From contig NZ_CP067976.1 in assembly GCF_018141665.1 (NCBI RefSeq), forward strand, positions 62,001 through 126,000: 64,000 bases of DNA. Direction: 5' to 3'. Below, in pieces: positions 27,023-36,131 of the stretch. Both the position numbers and the translations under genes were made by a program. The DNA is from Wolbachia endosymbiont of Spodoptera picta (GTDB taxonomy: Bacteria > Pseudomonadota > Alphaproteobacteria > Rickettsiales > Anaplasmataceae). The notes beneath the pieces are model-generated. The model saw only the letters and a program-made list of their open reading frames with translations, ran no database searches and had not been told where the DNA came from. Within the stretch, counting starts at the first letter, position 1, and every line of letters starts with the position of its first letter.

Positions 27023-27781
27023 TCACTTCTTCACAAGGATCTTATCAGCAACACGCATATCAATTATGCTCCAATTGCTAAAAGTAAAGTCGGTTGTATT
27101 TTGCAAGTGGCTTAAATAATCCCATGCGCTATAAGGATTATCTTCAGGCAATTTTACTGTGGCACTGTCATCGAGTATGATATTCCATCTTCTATTTCCT
27201 ACATAAACACAAGAAGAAATATGATCACTTAATTGAGTTTTCCTCTCTAGTATATACTTAATGAATTTTAGGCTTGATAACGAATTTTGTCCTTTGATTA
27301 TAACGAGGTTATCTATCTGGTAATCATCTACGATTACTTTACCTTCAGAGTCAATTACTGAAGTTCTGTTATCATCTTTCCAAAGAGCAAAAGGTTTGTG
27401 TTCATTTACATCAATGAGTAAGGTGTTGGGTAAAATCCTATAAATTCTTACATGTTTTATCCATTCACTTACAGATTGTATATTATCTGTTAGTTTTGAG
27501 AGTGATACATACATGATAGGTTGTGTTCTATCTACTAAACTTAGAATGTCCTGTTCATTTGTAAATTTGTTTCCAGTAACGGTTACTTTGTCGATTGAAA
27601 ATCCATTGCTAATTAATAAGCTCGATAAGCGATCGTTACACCAAGTAAAGTAGTAATTGAATCGATTTGTTATTTTATCAAGTGAACTATAAAGTACTAG
27701 TGTAAGGAAGAGTGCAGTTATAATCATGAAAGCACACTTGCGCAAAAAACTCCTTTGGCTTCTAGTAACATTGTTCAACAT
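27023..27781 (-). CDS. ftsQ: Cell division protein FtsQ
   Basis: This is a 252-residue divisome protein linking early and late division proteins. One membrane segment (CAFMIITALFLTLVLYSS, about 15-32) follows a short cytoplasmic tail. A POTRA domain begins at FSIDKVTVTGNKFTNEQDIL, followed by the FtsQ beta domain with RILPNTLLIDVNEHKPFALW. The start at 27781 (MLNNVTRS) overlaps the end of ddl by 20 bases, a typical translationally coupled arrangement; an upstream in-frame ATG would extend further into ddl and is less likely. Confidence 0.88.
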   Translation of the reverse strand: MLNNVTRSQRSFLRKCAFMIITALFLTLVLYSSLDKITNRFNYYFTWCNDRLSSLLISNGFSIDKVTVTGNKFTNEQDILSLVDRTQPIMYVSLSKLTDNIQSVSEWIKHVRIYRILPNTLLIDVNEHKPFALWKDDNRTSVIDSEGKVIVDDYQIDNLVIIKGQNSLSSLKFIKYILERKTQLSDHISSCVYVGNRRWNIILDDSATVKLPEDNPYSAWDYLSHLQNTTDFTFSNWSIIDMRVADKILVKK

Positions 27782-28715
27782 CGGCTTGATCTCTAATATT
27801 CTTGTGGTGTAAACTGTCTTTGACAATAATTTTAATTAATTCATTAAAATCAATTCCTTTTGTCAATTTTGCAATTTCTGGTACTAACGATAATTCAGTA
27901 AAGCCAGGATGTGTATTAATCTCAAGCATTTTTAAAGTGTTATTTTGGGGATTATAACGGAAGTCTGAGCGGGAAACAGTTTTGCATCCTAAAAATTGAT
28001 GAACTTTTAGTGCGTGTTCCAAGGTCATTCTATATGTGTTGTCAGGAATTTTAGCAGGAAATATATGTTCTGCAAATCCATCTGTATACTTTGCTTCATA
28101 ATCATAGAATTTATTTTTTGGTCGTATTTCCATAGTGCCAATTGCTTCGTTCAGCAATACAGCAGTATGTAACTCTATACCCGGTATGTATTCTTCTATG
28201 ATTATCTTTTCCATTATAGTAGAACTGTTATTTTTTAGCTCTAAGTAATCCTCATGTGAGAAAATCATGTGTACTCCAATGCTTGAGCCTTCGTTAATCG
28301 GTTTTAAGACGTACGGATAATCAACTTTAATATTATTTTTTAGCACATCTTCTCGACTAATTACATAACCTCTTGGAGTGTCGATATTAAGAGAATGGAA
28401 TATATGCTTTGACATCACTTTATTCATAGCAACAGCCGAAGCCATAACTTCTGAGTGTGTATATTTTATACCTAAAATCTCCAGCAAACCTTGAATACAG
28501 CCATCTTCACCATAAGGTCCATGTAGAGCAATAAAAGCAAGAGCGGGATTAGTTTTTTTAAGCTTTTGAGCAATGTTGCTATCAACATCTATTTCTATTG
28601 CATTATATGAAAGGCTATCAAGCGCCTTCTTTACTGCTTTTCCGCTCATAAGCGATATTTCTCTTTCGCAAGAAAATCCACCACTTAAAATTGCTATAGT
28701 TGGAACCATAAGCAC
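27762..28715 (-). CDS. ddl: D-alanine--D-alanine ligase
   Basis: This 317-residue ATP-grasp enzyme makes the D-Ala-D-Ala dipeptide for lipid II. Visible landmarks are the N-terminal GGFSCEREISLMSG, LHGPYGEDGCIQGLLE, the ATP-binding KPINEGSSIGVH, the EEYIPGIEL stretch and the metal-binding C-terminus LEINTHPGFTELSLVP. Its length is normal. It overlaps ftsQ, as in many bacterial division/cell-wall clusters. The presence of ddl with dacA in this window fits the partial peptidoglycan pathway kept by Wolbachia. Confidence 0.93.
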   Translation of the reverse strand: MLMVPTIAILSGGFSCEREISLMSGKAVKKALDSLSYNAIEIDVDSNIAQKLKKTNPALAFIALHGPYGEDGCIQGLLEILGIKYTHSEVMASAVAMNKVMSKHIFHSLNIDTPRGYVISREDVLKNNIKVDYPYVLKPINEGSSIGVHMIFSHEDYLELKNNSSTIMEKIIIEEYIPGIELHTAVLLNEAIGTMEIRPKNKFYDYEAKYTDGFAEHIFPAKIPDNTYRMTLEHALKVHQFLGCKTVSRSDFRYNPQNNTLKMLEINTHPGFTELSLVPEIAKLTKGIDFNELIKIIVKDSLHHKNIRDQADVEQCY

Positions 28716-28808
28716 CCTAATATTTTGCTATATATCATATATAAAAGATACTTTTATCTTCAATAGAAAAAACGCTTTGAAAAATTCCACAGCTGTACAG
28801 ATATTGAA

Positions 28809-28866
28809 ACTTGCAGATGGTGTCATGCAAACTGGTTCCTTTATGATCAGACACCAGATTGCAAGT
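28809..28866. repeat. Palindromic repeat between ddl and the next gene
   Basis: The arms ACTTGCAGATGGTGTC (28809-28824) and GACACCAGATTGCAAGT (28850-28866) are nearly complementary, with a 25-base loop. The right arm read on the other strand shares ACTTGCAATCTGG with the repeat at 26938. It could also act as a transcription terminator. Confidence 0.5.
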
Positions 28867-28905
28867 AAAACTGGAAGATCTTTTTCAGTAATATTCTTTA
28901 AAAAT

Positions 28906-29133
28906 TTAATTTTGTAATCCACTTGATTTCCACTTTACATCTTTGTAATCAACTGTTTCTACACCTTCAATGTCATATTGATCAGCAACTACAGATAGTT
29001 CCATTTCATGATCTATTAAAAACCTTTCTGCTGATTCTTGAGTGGGCTGCTTAGTAAGCTCAACTAGTTTAGTAAAATGCTGTAAAGTTTTTTTACTGAA
29101 AGATACATTAGCATTTGCCGTAAGTTTTGCCAA
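28906..29133 (-). CDS. Small conserved-type protein (possible DUF2610)
   Basis: This 75-residue protein begins MAKLTANANVSFSKKTLQHF and contains VVADQYDIEG near its end. It resembles the small DUF2610 proteins I associate with Rickettsiales, but this is from memory. It has no signal peptide or membrane segment. It lies between ddl and a divergent small cysteine-rich gene. Function unknown. Confidence 0.6.
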   Translation of the reverse strand: MAKLTANANVSFSKKTLQHFTKLVELTKQPTQESAERFLIDHEMELSVVADQYDIEGVETVDYKDVKWKSSGLQN

Positions 29134-29278
29134 AGTTCATGAGTAATTGTACAATATTTTCCTGAAATTTTCAAGAAAGTAAACTTATCTGGAAAGTAAT
29201 TATGCTGATATAAATATTACAATTTTATTAACACATAAATGCTACCGTGGCGTTAGTTTTTTAATTTAGGAGTATATT

Positions 29279-29494
29279 ATGGTTATACCTACACAAAACT
29301 CGAATTCATTAACGTTTCAGGCACGTAACCTATCTCATATTTGCCACAAAAACTGTGAAGAGGCGTTCAATGAAACAGACAAACCTCTATGCAAGACTAG
29401 ATGTGACGCTTTCTTTCCAGTGCCTGAACCTCGTTCACAAATTAGTGAGAAATTAGTAGAAATTGCAAACAATCTCCGTTTTGAGAGTGCATAA
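29279..29494 (+). CDS. Small protein with twin CX3C motif
   Basis: A good ribosome-binding site (AGGAG, seven bases upstream) precedes a 71-residue frame. The only cysteines form two CX3C pairs, CHKNC and CKTRC, separated by 11 residues, inside otherwise polar sequence. No export signal is seen. The arrangement resembles disulfide-linked helical hairpins or a four-cysteine metal site. I do not recognise the family. It is divergent from the DUF2610-like gene and convergent with the ferredoxin gene. Confidence 0.65.
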   Translation: MVIPTQNSNSLTFQARNLSHICHKNCEEAFNETDKPLCKTRCDAFFPVPEPRSQISEKLVEIANNLRFESA

Positions 29495-29574
29495 TTATCG
29501 TCTATGGCAGATGAAATAGACGCTTACAATTCAATGTCTATTTAATCAAAAAAATGTAAGTCTATTTTTGTACT

Positions 29575-29952
29575 CTATGACCCTAAATTTTCATCAAAAT
29601 AAGCTGTCTTATCCTTTTTTTCTTTATACTCTTCTGCTGTATCTAGGGGTTGCTTTTTAGCTGTAATGTTTGGCCATTTTTGCGAATATTCTACGTTTAT
29701 GTTGTAAAATGATTTAAAGATTTTTTGTTCATTGTTCAGCAAGCCTTCGTCTAGTTCTATAATATCTTTTATGGAATCATCAGTTACAATCGCATCCACT
29801 GGACACTCAGGTATACATACTCCACAATCAATACACTCATCTGGGTTAATCACGAGCATATTTTTACCTTCATAAAAGCAGTCAACGGGACATACTTCTA
29901 CACAGTCCGTATATTTACATTTTATGCATTTATCTGTAACAAAATGCGTCAT
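29575..29952 (-). CDS. fdxA: Ferredoxin FdxA (7Fe/8Fe type)
   Basis: This 125-residue electron carrier has two cluster-binding segments. The first is CIKCKYTDCVEVCPVDCF and the second CIDCGVCIPECPVDAI, a pattern typical of alphaproteobacterial FdxA with one [3Fe-4S] and one [4Fe-4S] cluster. The roughly 60-residue C-terminal extension is also family-typical. The acceptor in this organism is unknown. Confidence 0.9.
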   Translation of the reverse strand: MTHFVTDKCIKCKYTDCVEVCPVDCFYEGKNMLVINPDECIDCGVCIPECPVDAIVTDDSIKDIIELDEGLLNNEQKIFKSFYNINVEYSQKWPNITAKKQPLDTAEEYKEKKDKTAYFDENLGS

Positions 29953-30013
29953 AAAACACTGTATATTTACATTATCTTGGGTACACTAAATTGATAAGAA
30001 ATTCAAGCCTTTT

Positions 30014-30523
30014 ATGAAGATAAATAAATTAAATAACGAAGAATTAGAAATATGGCTAAGCTTGGCTAGAACTGTGGGACCAGTAAAGTTCTTTAGTATA
30101 CTTAGAGCATATGGGTCGCTATATGAAGTGCTTAAATATCTTAATAAGTTGACTAACAAGGATTATGGAATTCAAAATGCACGAGAAGAAATTAAGAATG
30201 CAGAAAAAATTGGAGCCAAAATAACACCAGCATGTGATCCAGATTACCCTGAAATTTTAAGGAATATCTCTGGTTGTCCTCCTGTAATAACTACACTTGG
30301 TGATGTATCATTATTAAGTCGTGAGATAATTGCAATAATCGGTGGACGTAATTCTTCAATGAATGGAAGAAATTTTGCCAATAAGTTGGCACTCGATTTA
30401 AGCGAAGCTGGTTTCATCGTAATTTCTGGTCTTGCAAGAGGGATTGATACTGCAGCAAACAGTGTAATATACAAAAATTACCCCACTATTGCTGTTACAG
30501 CAAGCGGAATTGACGTAGCATGA
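30014..30523 (+). pseudogene. dprA: DprA, truncated after the nucleotide-binding core
   Basis: The frame matches the first half of the DNA-processing protein DprA, which loads RecA onto incoming single-stranded DNA. It has an N-terminal helical region, then DPDYPEILRNISGCPPVI, GGRNSSMNGRNFANKLA and the signature ISGLARGIDTAAN, and stops after TIAVTASGIDVA. Family members usually have about 290-370 residues and continue through the rest of the Rossmann fold; only 169 remain. The C-terminal part is not recognisable in the 110 bases downstream. Probably a pseudogene. Confidence 0.75.
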
Positions 30524-30637
30524 CTTAGAACATGCAGCAACATGACGATTTGTCTATACTTTATCAAGTATATTAATGGGTAAATGAATTTTAATACAAT
30601 CTTATTATACTTATAAATACGTTGTATGTGAGAAGAT

Positions 30638-31441
30638 ATGGAAGATTTTATAACTGAAAGAAGGAAAGATGATGCTGTGATATCTGTTTGTCAGGATAAT
30701 GAGAAAAAGAACGTATTAATCTTGGGACTCAATCAAGCTGCAAGGAATTTATTAAAATGTGAGGAAGAGAATTTACTTAATAAGCCGTTAATCAATATTT
30801 TAAGTAAAAGAGCAGCTGAAGATATGAAAAGCTATTTGGAGTATACTGAAGATGGGCGCGATTTGCCCGATATATTGCCAAAAGTGATAGGCTTTTCTTT
30901 AATCGCTGCTAAAGGAGAAGATATAAAAACAAAGGTAAAAGTTTTTCGCACAACGCAATTTACTAATAGCAAGATTAATTATGAGCTATTAATACGTGAC
31001 ATTAGCCTGTTTCATAAGCTAGGAATGTTTAGGGATAAATACCTGATAGGTAAAAAATATAAAAACCACAATTTGTTTAACATACCAGACAATGAGTCCA
31101 CTATTTTTGAGTTATATGTTGTATTAAATTTTGCCTTTGAATATCAAATTAATGCAGTTATAGGGATAATAGGCTTCAATAGTAAATTGAGTGAGACGAA
31201 CGATCCATTGAACGTTATCATAGAGCATTTTTATAAAAATTGCCGTAGTGATGATTTTTTGGGATTTATTGATGAGAATAAGGTACTTTTTATTTTGATG
31301 AACTGTGGTACAAAAAACACGTCTAAAATAGTGAATCGTATACGCTCTGCTATTAATAAGCAGTTATTAAAGCGAAAACTACCAAGTATATCAATTATTT
31401 ATGGAAATATAATTCAAAAGCATAGTGTGAAGAATGCTTAA
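30638..31441 (+). CDS. PAS-like protein with degenerate GGDEF-like C-terminus
   Basis: This 267-residue protein has an N-terminal region (about 15-125) patterned like a PAS sensor (VLILGLNQAARNLLKCEEEN...KPLINIL). The C-terminal half (about 155-260) has the strand-helix order of a diguanylate cyclase fold, but GGDEF is replaced by DFLGFIDENKVLFIL, so catalysis is not expected. This fits a sensor whose output domain binds rather than makes a nucleotide, or a scaffold. There are no membrane segments. The domain calls rest on pattern recognition only. Confidence 0.5.
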   Translation: MEDFITERRKDDAVISVCQDNEKKNVLILGLNQAARNLLKCEEENLLNKPLINILSKRAAEDMKSYLEYTEDGRDLPDILPKVIGFSLIAAKGEDIKTKVKVFRTTQFTNSKINYELLIRDISLFHKLGMFRDKYLIGKKYKNHNLFNIPDNESTIFELYVVLNFAFEYQINAVIGIIGFNSKLSETNDPLNVIIEHFYKNCRSDDFLGFIDENKVLFILMNCGTKNTSKIVNRIRSAINKQLLKRKLPSISIIYGNIIQKHSVKNA

Positions 31442-31541
31442 ACGCTTTTGTCATTAATTGGTTTGTAGTATCTAAGTTCTACACAATATAAGGATTGTTT
31501 TTTATTTCTGTTAAGCTTATATTAAGAATTTAAGCTTACCT

Positions 31542-32702
31542 ATGAGGTTACTAATCACACTGTTTTTATCATTACTCGTGGGAGGAAGTGCTAACGCTAG
31601 GGTAATTCTGGATAAGGAGATGTCTTATGTAGAACTAGATGGAAAAGTAGATTTAAGATTTGGCTACGCTTTCAATAGAGATTCTTTTAGCTCTACCAAA
31701 GACAAGACCTCAAGTTATTCAGACCTGCGCTTGCTTTATTTACAGCAAGTTTATCCAAATACTAAAATGGGTTTTGATGTTAAGGCAGGAGTTTCTGGTA
31801 TTGCAAACTTAAAGGCACTAGACATAGAAAAGTTAGAAATGGAGAAGTGGTATTTTGTCATAAAGAATCAGGAGTTTGGATCATTTGAATATGGTAAAGG
31901 AAGTTTAGTTAGTCAGAGTATGTTAATTAACACTTCAAAAATTTATACAGCTGCTGGGGGAATAAATGGTCATTGGACAAACTATGCAAATCTGCGCGGT
32001 AATGGAAAAAAAGATGATGACTCTGGGTACGATAAGGACAAGGTATTTTGGGTAAAACCCAATGTTTACAGCGACTATAATGGACTAGAGCTGAAGTTAA
32101 AACAACCAATGATAAACTATATTTCTCCTGAAATTCATAACTTTCAACTTGGATTCAGTTATGTTCCAGGTAAAAATAATTTACAATATAATAATTTAAT
32201 AGCCGCTGGTCTTTCCTATAAAAATGCCCTATCAGATGAAATAAATTTTACTACTGCTTTGACTGGCGAATTTGCAAGGGAAAATTTAACTGACTGTACA
32301 AACAAAAATTCTAGCGATCTTCAGTGTCATAATCAATTACTACACTGGAATTTTGGTGTGAAACTAAAGCTTTTTGAACTTGATTGCATTTTGTCGTACG
32401 GGAATGGTGGTAAATCTGGTGAGAAGCGTAGTCATGAAACAAATAATATGCATTATGTAAATGCAGGTATTGCTTATCATTCTGATTCTCGTAAAGTGAG
32501 CTTAACATATTTTAATAGTGTTAGGGATATTGCAGACAAAGGTACAAACGAATTAACATCACAGGCTTTCAGTCTTGAATATCCATTAGCTGTTGGTACT
32601 TCATATTACTTTGATATTGTAAGATTTAGTACTAAGGAGCTTGCAGTGGAAGATAATAACTCCGGATATGTGCTTTTGGCCGGATTGAAGCTAAGTTTTT
32701 AG
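31542..32702 (+). CDS. Outer-membrane porin-like beta-barrel protein
   Basis: A signal peptide (MRLLITLFLSLLVGGSANA) precedes a mature protein of about 367 residues. It is rich in alternating hydrophobic/polar strands and ends in LAGLKLSF, the terminal phenylalanine typical of outer-membrane barrels. The first mature segment (YVELDGKVDLRFGYAF) resembles Gram-negative porins. It probably forms a channel in the outer membrane. A strong intrinsic terminator lies downstream. Confidence 0.75.
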   Translation: MRLLITLFLSLLVGGSANARVILDKEMSYVELDGKVDLRFGYAFNRDSFSSTKDKTSSYSDLRLLYLQQVYPNTKMGFDVKAGVSGIANLKALDIEKLEMEKWYFVIKNQEFGSFEYGKGSLVSQSMLINTSKIYTAAGGINGHWTNYANLRGNGKKDDDSGYDKDKVFWVKPNVYSDYNGLELKLKQPMINYISPEIHNFQLGFSYVPGKNNLQYNNLIAAGLSYKNALSDEINFTTALTGEFARENLTDCTNKNSSDLQCHNQLLHWNFGVKLKLFELDCILSYGNGGKSGEKRSHETNNMHYVNAGIAYHSDSRKVSLTYFNSVRDIADKGTNELTSQAFSLEYPLAVGTSYYFDIVRFSTKELAVEDNNSGYVLLAGLKLSF

Positions 32703-32880
32703 TGAAGTAACTGGTATGTAAGTATTGTAATAATGAGAGTAAAATTGAGTTGTTAATATATGTGCTATTTGATATTATAAAAATAACTATTACATAAGAT
32801 TTTCAATAAAAAGACATTCTGTTACTAATCCAAGTGTAGAAGAAAACGGTTATTAATTAGCAAACCAAGCCCTTCAGTAA

Positions 32881-32910
32881 GCGCATCTCTTCAGGTGCTC
32901 TTTTTTTCTT
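32881..32910 (+). terminator. Intrinsic terminator after the porin-like gene
   Basis: GCGCATCT and AGGTGCTC form an 8-bp stem with one mismatch and a CTTC tetraloop, immediately followed by a run of seven T residues. It lies about 180 bases past the stop codon. Confidence 0.7.
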
Positions 32911-32965
32911 TTTTATATATAAAAAAATTAGATAGTATTGTGAGTGCGGTTTTTTCTGTGTTCTG

Positions 32966-34306
32966 ATGCTTTTCAATTCTATAGCTTTTGTATTGAATTT
33001 CCTTTTTTTACTACTATTTCTCTATATTGTTGTAAGAAAGAACAGAAAATTTAGTGAGAATCTTGAGAAGAATTTACTTAAAGTAGCACATGAACTTCAA
33101 GAGGCAAAACAGGCTTTAGTAGATAAAAATAAGGAAATAGTTGATTTGAAAGTGAGGAACGCAGAACTTGAAGTAATTCTTCAAAAAGAGCGTGAAGAAA
33201 AGAAAAAGGAAATAGAATTACTAACAAAAGCAGAGGAGAGGCTTACGAACACTTTTAAAGCACTTTCTCTTGATGCTCTTCAGGTAAACAATAATAATTT
33301 TCTGAACTTAGCAAAAGAAGTGATCGATAATAAGCTAAAAGAAACAGAAAGTGACTTCAAAAAAAGGCAAGCAACGATCAACGAAGTTATCACTCCAATA
33401 AAAGAAAAATTAGAAAAATTCGACAGTGAAATACGTGAGCTAGAGAAAGAGAGGGTAGGGGCCTACGAAGGTTTAAGGGAGCAAATTGGAGCATTAATGA
33501 ACCAAACTTCTAGCCTTGCTAACGCCTTGAGGAAACCTCACATTAGAGGTAAGTGGGGTGAAATGCAGCTCAAAAGAGTGATAGAGATGGCGGGAATGAT
33601 TGAATATTGCGATTTTTTTACTCAAGCCTCAGTAATTGATAAAAATGAGGACAATTTGTTACGTCCTGATTTAATAGTAAAAATGCCATCAGGAAAGCAA
33701 ATAATAATAGATGCTAAAGTACCACTTGATTCTTACATGGATGCTATGTCGCAAAATGATTTACAGATACAAAAGGAAAAATTGAAGAATCATTCTCTGG
33801 CAATAAAAAAACATATAAATAATCTAGGCAGAAAGGAATATTGGAACCAATTTGAAAATACGCCAGAGTTTGTGGTGCTTTTTTTAACAGGAGAAGGGGT
33901 TTTCAGCGCAGCACTAGAATGTGAACCAGCTTTGATAGAAATTGGAATAGAAAAAAAAGTAATTATTGCAACACCAATCACTTTAATCGCGCTACTTAGG
34001 GCAGTAGCCTATGGGTGGAAGCAAGAGATAATAGCTGAAAATGCAAAGAAAATAAGTGAACTAGGCCATATTTTATATGAGCGAATCTGCACAATGGGCG
34101 AAAATTTTGATAATTTACGCAGAAGCTTAAAAAGTGCTGTTGATCATTACAATAAAACTGCTGGTTCGCTTGAGGCAAGAGTGTTTCCTGCTGCCCGAGA
34201 ATTCAATAAGCTTGGTATACATGCAAAAAATAAAGAACTCACTGCTGCAAAAGAGTTGGAATCTTTACCACGCAGTTTACATGCTGAGAGGTTGAAAGTA
34301 GATTAG
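32966..34306 (+). CDS. rmuC: RmuC family DNA recombination protein
   Basis: This 446-residue protein has an N-terminal membrane anchor (about 1-22, FLLLFLYIVV), a long coiled coil (about 28-175) and a nuclease-like RmuC domain. Landmarks are RGKWGEMQLKRVIEMAGM, RPDLIVKMPSGKQIIIDAKVPLD and EFVVLFLTGEGVFSAAL. The D...DAK pattern is the PD-(D/E)XK-type core. RmuC limits rearrangements at inverted repeats in E. coli and has been linked to defence against foreign DNA. Its length is normal. Confidence 0.92.
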   Translation: MLFNSIAFVLNFLFLLLFLYIVVRKNRKFSENLEKNLLKVAHELQEAKQALVDKNKEIVDLKVRNAELEVILQKEREEKKKEIELLTKAEERLTNTFKALSLDALQVNNNNFLNLAKEVIDNKLKETESDFKKRQATINEVITPIKEKLEKFDSEIRELEKERVGAYEGLREQIGALMNQTSSLANALRKPHIRGKWGEMQLKRVIEMAGMIEYCDFFTQASVIDKNEDNLLRPDLIVKMPSGKQIIIDAKVPLDSYMDAMSQNDLQIQKEKLKNHSLAIKKHINNLGRKEYWNQFENTPEFVVLFLTGEGVFSAALECEPALIEIGIEKKVIIATPITLIALLRAVAYGWKQEIIAENAKKISELGHILYERICTMGENFDNLRRSLKSAVDHYNKTAGSLEARVFPAAREFNKLGIHAKNKELTAAKELESLPRSLHAERLKVD

Positions 34307-34338
34307 TATTTCAGGTCTCCTTAACTTACATTTGCTGA

Positions 34339-35445
34339 TTAAAACAACTTTCTAAAAATTTTTTTTATATAGCTCAATTCCTGCACATCATTTGCTGCAT
34401 AAACAGGTATAGTTTTTTGCTCAGTACCAGGTATTTCTACAAAAATTTTGCCCACTTCTTGACCTTTTTTAATTGGTGCGGGTACCATATCTTTATACTC
34501 AATACGCACTTTAATTTTATCATGTAATCTGCGGTTATAAGTTATGGTAACATCGTTTGCAACTGTAACGGGCACTTTTTTATCTTTTCCATAAACAATA
34601 TTTATTTCTTCAACTACGCTATCCTTAGCAAATATTTTCTTGGTATTAAAATGATTTAAGGAATATTGTATTAGTCTTTTTGCTTCCTCTATTCGCTCTT
34701 TCTCGGTGTCCAAACCATTCACAACAGCAAAAATTCTCCTATCGTTCCGTTTTGCAGATGCTATAATGCCATAACCACCAGCACTTGTATGACCTGTCTT
34801 TAGACCATCAACTCCAATATCATGGAAAAGTAAAAGATTTTTATTTTTTTGTACAATATCATTATATGTCAAATATTGTTCAGAGAATAAATCATAGTAT
34901 TCAGGAAAATCGGTGAAAATTCTTTTTGCCAGTGTTACCAAGTCTTTTGCGCTCATAAAATGGTTTTCATCTGGCCACCCGCTTGAGTTAACAAAATGAC
35001 TATCATTAAGATTTAAATCTTGTGCAACTTCATTCATTTCAGCAACAAAATTCTCCTCTGATCCTGCAATACCCTCGGCTAGCGCTATGCATGCATCATT
35101 ACCTGAGACAATTGTAACTCCTTCAAGTAGTTCTTTTACCGTAACAAATTGACCTTCTTTCAAAAACATAGAAGAGCCTTTTCTTTCCCACGCTTTTCTG
35201 CTCACTCGAAATTTATCTTCCATATTTATTATTCCAGCTTTTAGATAATCAAAAGCTACATATAAAGTCATCAATTTGCTCATTGAAGATGGGGCCATTT
35301 TTTCCCTGGAATTGTGTTCAAAAATGAACGAGTCTGAAGCTAAATCTAAGACAATTGCTTGCTTTGCTTTGGTTCTAAACTGATATGAGTATGAGTAAAA
35401 AGGAAATATAAAAATTAATAGCAAAGTTACTAATTTGCTTAACAT
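34339..35445 (-). CDS. dacA: D-alanyl-D-alanine carboxypeptidase (PBP5/6 type)
   Basis: This 368-residue enzyme trims the terminal D-Ala from peptidoglycan stem peptides. It has a signal peptide (LVTLLLIFIFPFYSYSYQF) and the active-site SSMSKLM (S-x-x-K), SGND and KTGHTS motifs. A C-terminal beta-rich PBP5_C domain ends with a basic amphipathic tail (SYIKKIFRKLF) that usually attaches to the inner membrane. All catalytic motifs are intact. The convergent gene is rmuC. Confidence 0.93.
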   Translation of the reverse strand: MLSKLVTLLLIFIFPFYSYSYQFRTKAKQAIVLDLASDSFIFEHNSREKMAPSSMSKLMTLYVAFDYLKAGIINMEDKFRVSRKAWERKGSSMFLKEGQFVTVKELLEGVTIVSGNDACIALAEGIAGSEENFVAEMNEVAQDLNLNDSHFVNSSGWPDENHFMSAKDLVTLAKRIFTDFPEYYDLFSEQYLTYNDIVQKNKNLLLFHDIGVDGLKTGHTSAGGYGIIASAKRNDRRIFAVVNGLDTEKERIEEAKRLIQYSLNHFNTKKIFAKDSVVEEINIVYGKDKKVPVTVANDVTITYNRRLHDKIKVRIEYKDMVPAPIKKGQEVGKIFVEIPGTEQKTIPVYAANDVQELSYIKKIFRKLF

Positions 35446-36131
35446 ATTTATAATTTTAAATTTATAGTGTACTAATTAATAGTATGATTTTGCACGAGCA
35501 TTTCAATAGATCTCTCGCATAAAACTTCCTTGACAAACTGCGCCAGCCCCCTTCTTATGACAATAAGAGTATTTATCCTTGTTTTCGATCCGCGCGGGTT
35601 CAATAACAAAAATTCAGTAAAAAACTCAGATATTTATTGGCAAATTACATAAAAATTATAGCGATTGCATGTCTTTTTTATTTTTTCTACATTCAGCCAA
35701 AACGCGCTTATTTTAAGCGTTAGCACATTATTACAGCGCCAATTTACATTATTATAGGGTCAAAACTCGTTACACGGGGATTTTTTTGCCTTTTTTTCGC
35801 TTGGTAAATTTCTTAACATTTACAGCTAAAGCTTCAGGCCAGCACTTGATGCTGGAAATTTTTTGAGCACAAAAGTTATGCTAGGTTTTTGTTGGTAAGA
35901 AACCAGTGTCAAGCACTGGGATGATATAGAAGGAGCACTGGGATGATATATAGAAGGGACACTGGGATAGAGGCTACTTGAATGACAAGAAGGAGGGAAT
36001 AGGAGATGACAAGAGAGGGGCTACTTTCATTTGCTGTCTTCAAAAATTTACAATTATGCTTCATATATTTTATTAAATATTTTACTTAAAAATTCAATTT
36101 CTTATTATAAGAGATAAGCAATTCATGAATA
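35446..36131. other. Intergenic region with dispersed and tandem repeats
   Basis: About 690 bases with no gene. It contains a short hairpin (CCAGCA...TGCTGG near 35838), a copy of the CAGTGTCAAGCACTGG repeat core near 35903-35918, and a degenerate array of GCACTGGGATGATATA units. It also has CTACTTGAATGACAAGAAGG, related to phrases near 26990. The region appears to be a landing site for the palindromic repeat family. The promoter of radC should lie near 36060-36120. Confidence 0.45.
35903..35971. repeat. Degenerate tandem array of CACTGGGAT units
   Basis: Three units of roughly 20-25 bases containing CACTGGGATGATATA-GAAGG follow one another, the last degenerating to ACACTGGGATAGAGG. The unit is half of the palindromic repeat found in ccmF and near 63570. 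Confidence 0.6.

Noticed and set aside
35520..35620. GCGCGGGTTCAATAAC phrase suggestive of a tRNA T-arm
   Set aside because: No acceptor, D or anticodon stems can be drawn around it. No convincing tRNA was found anywhere in the window, though a covariance-model scan would be needed to exclude one.
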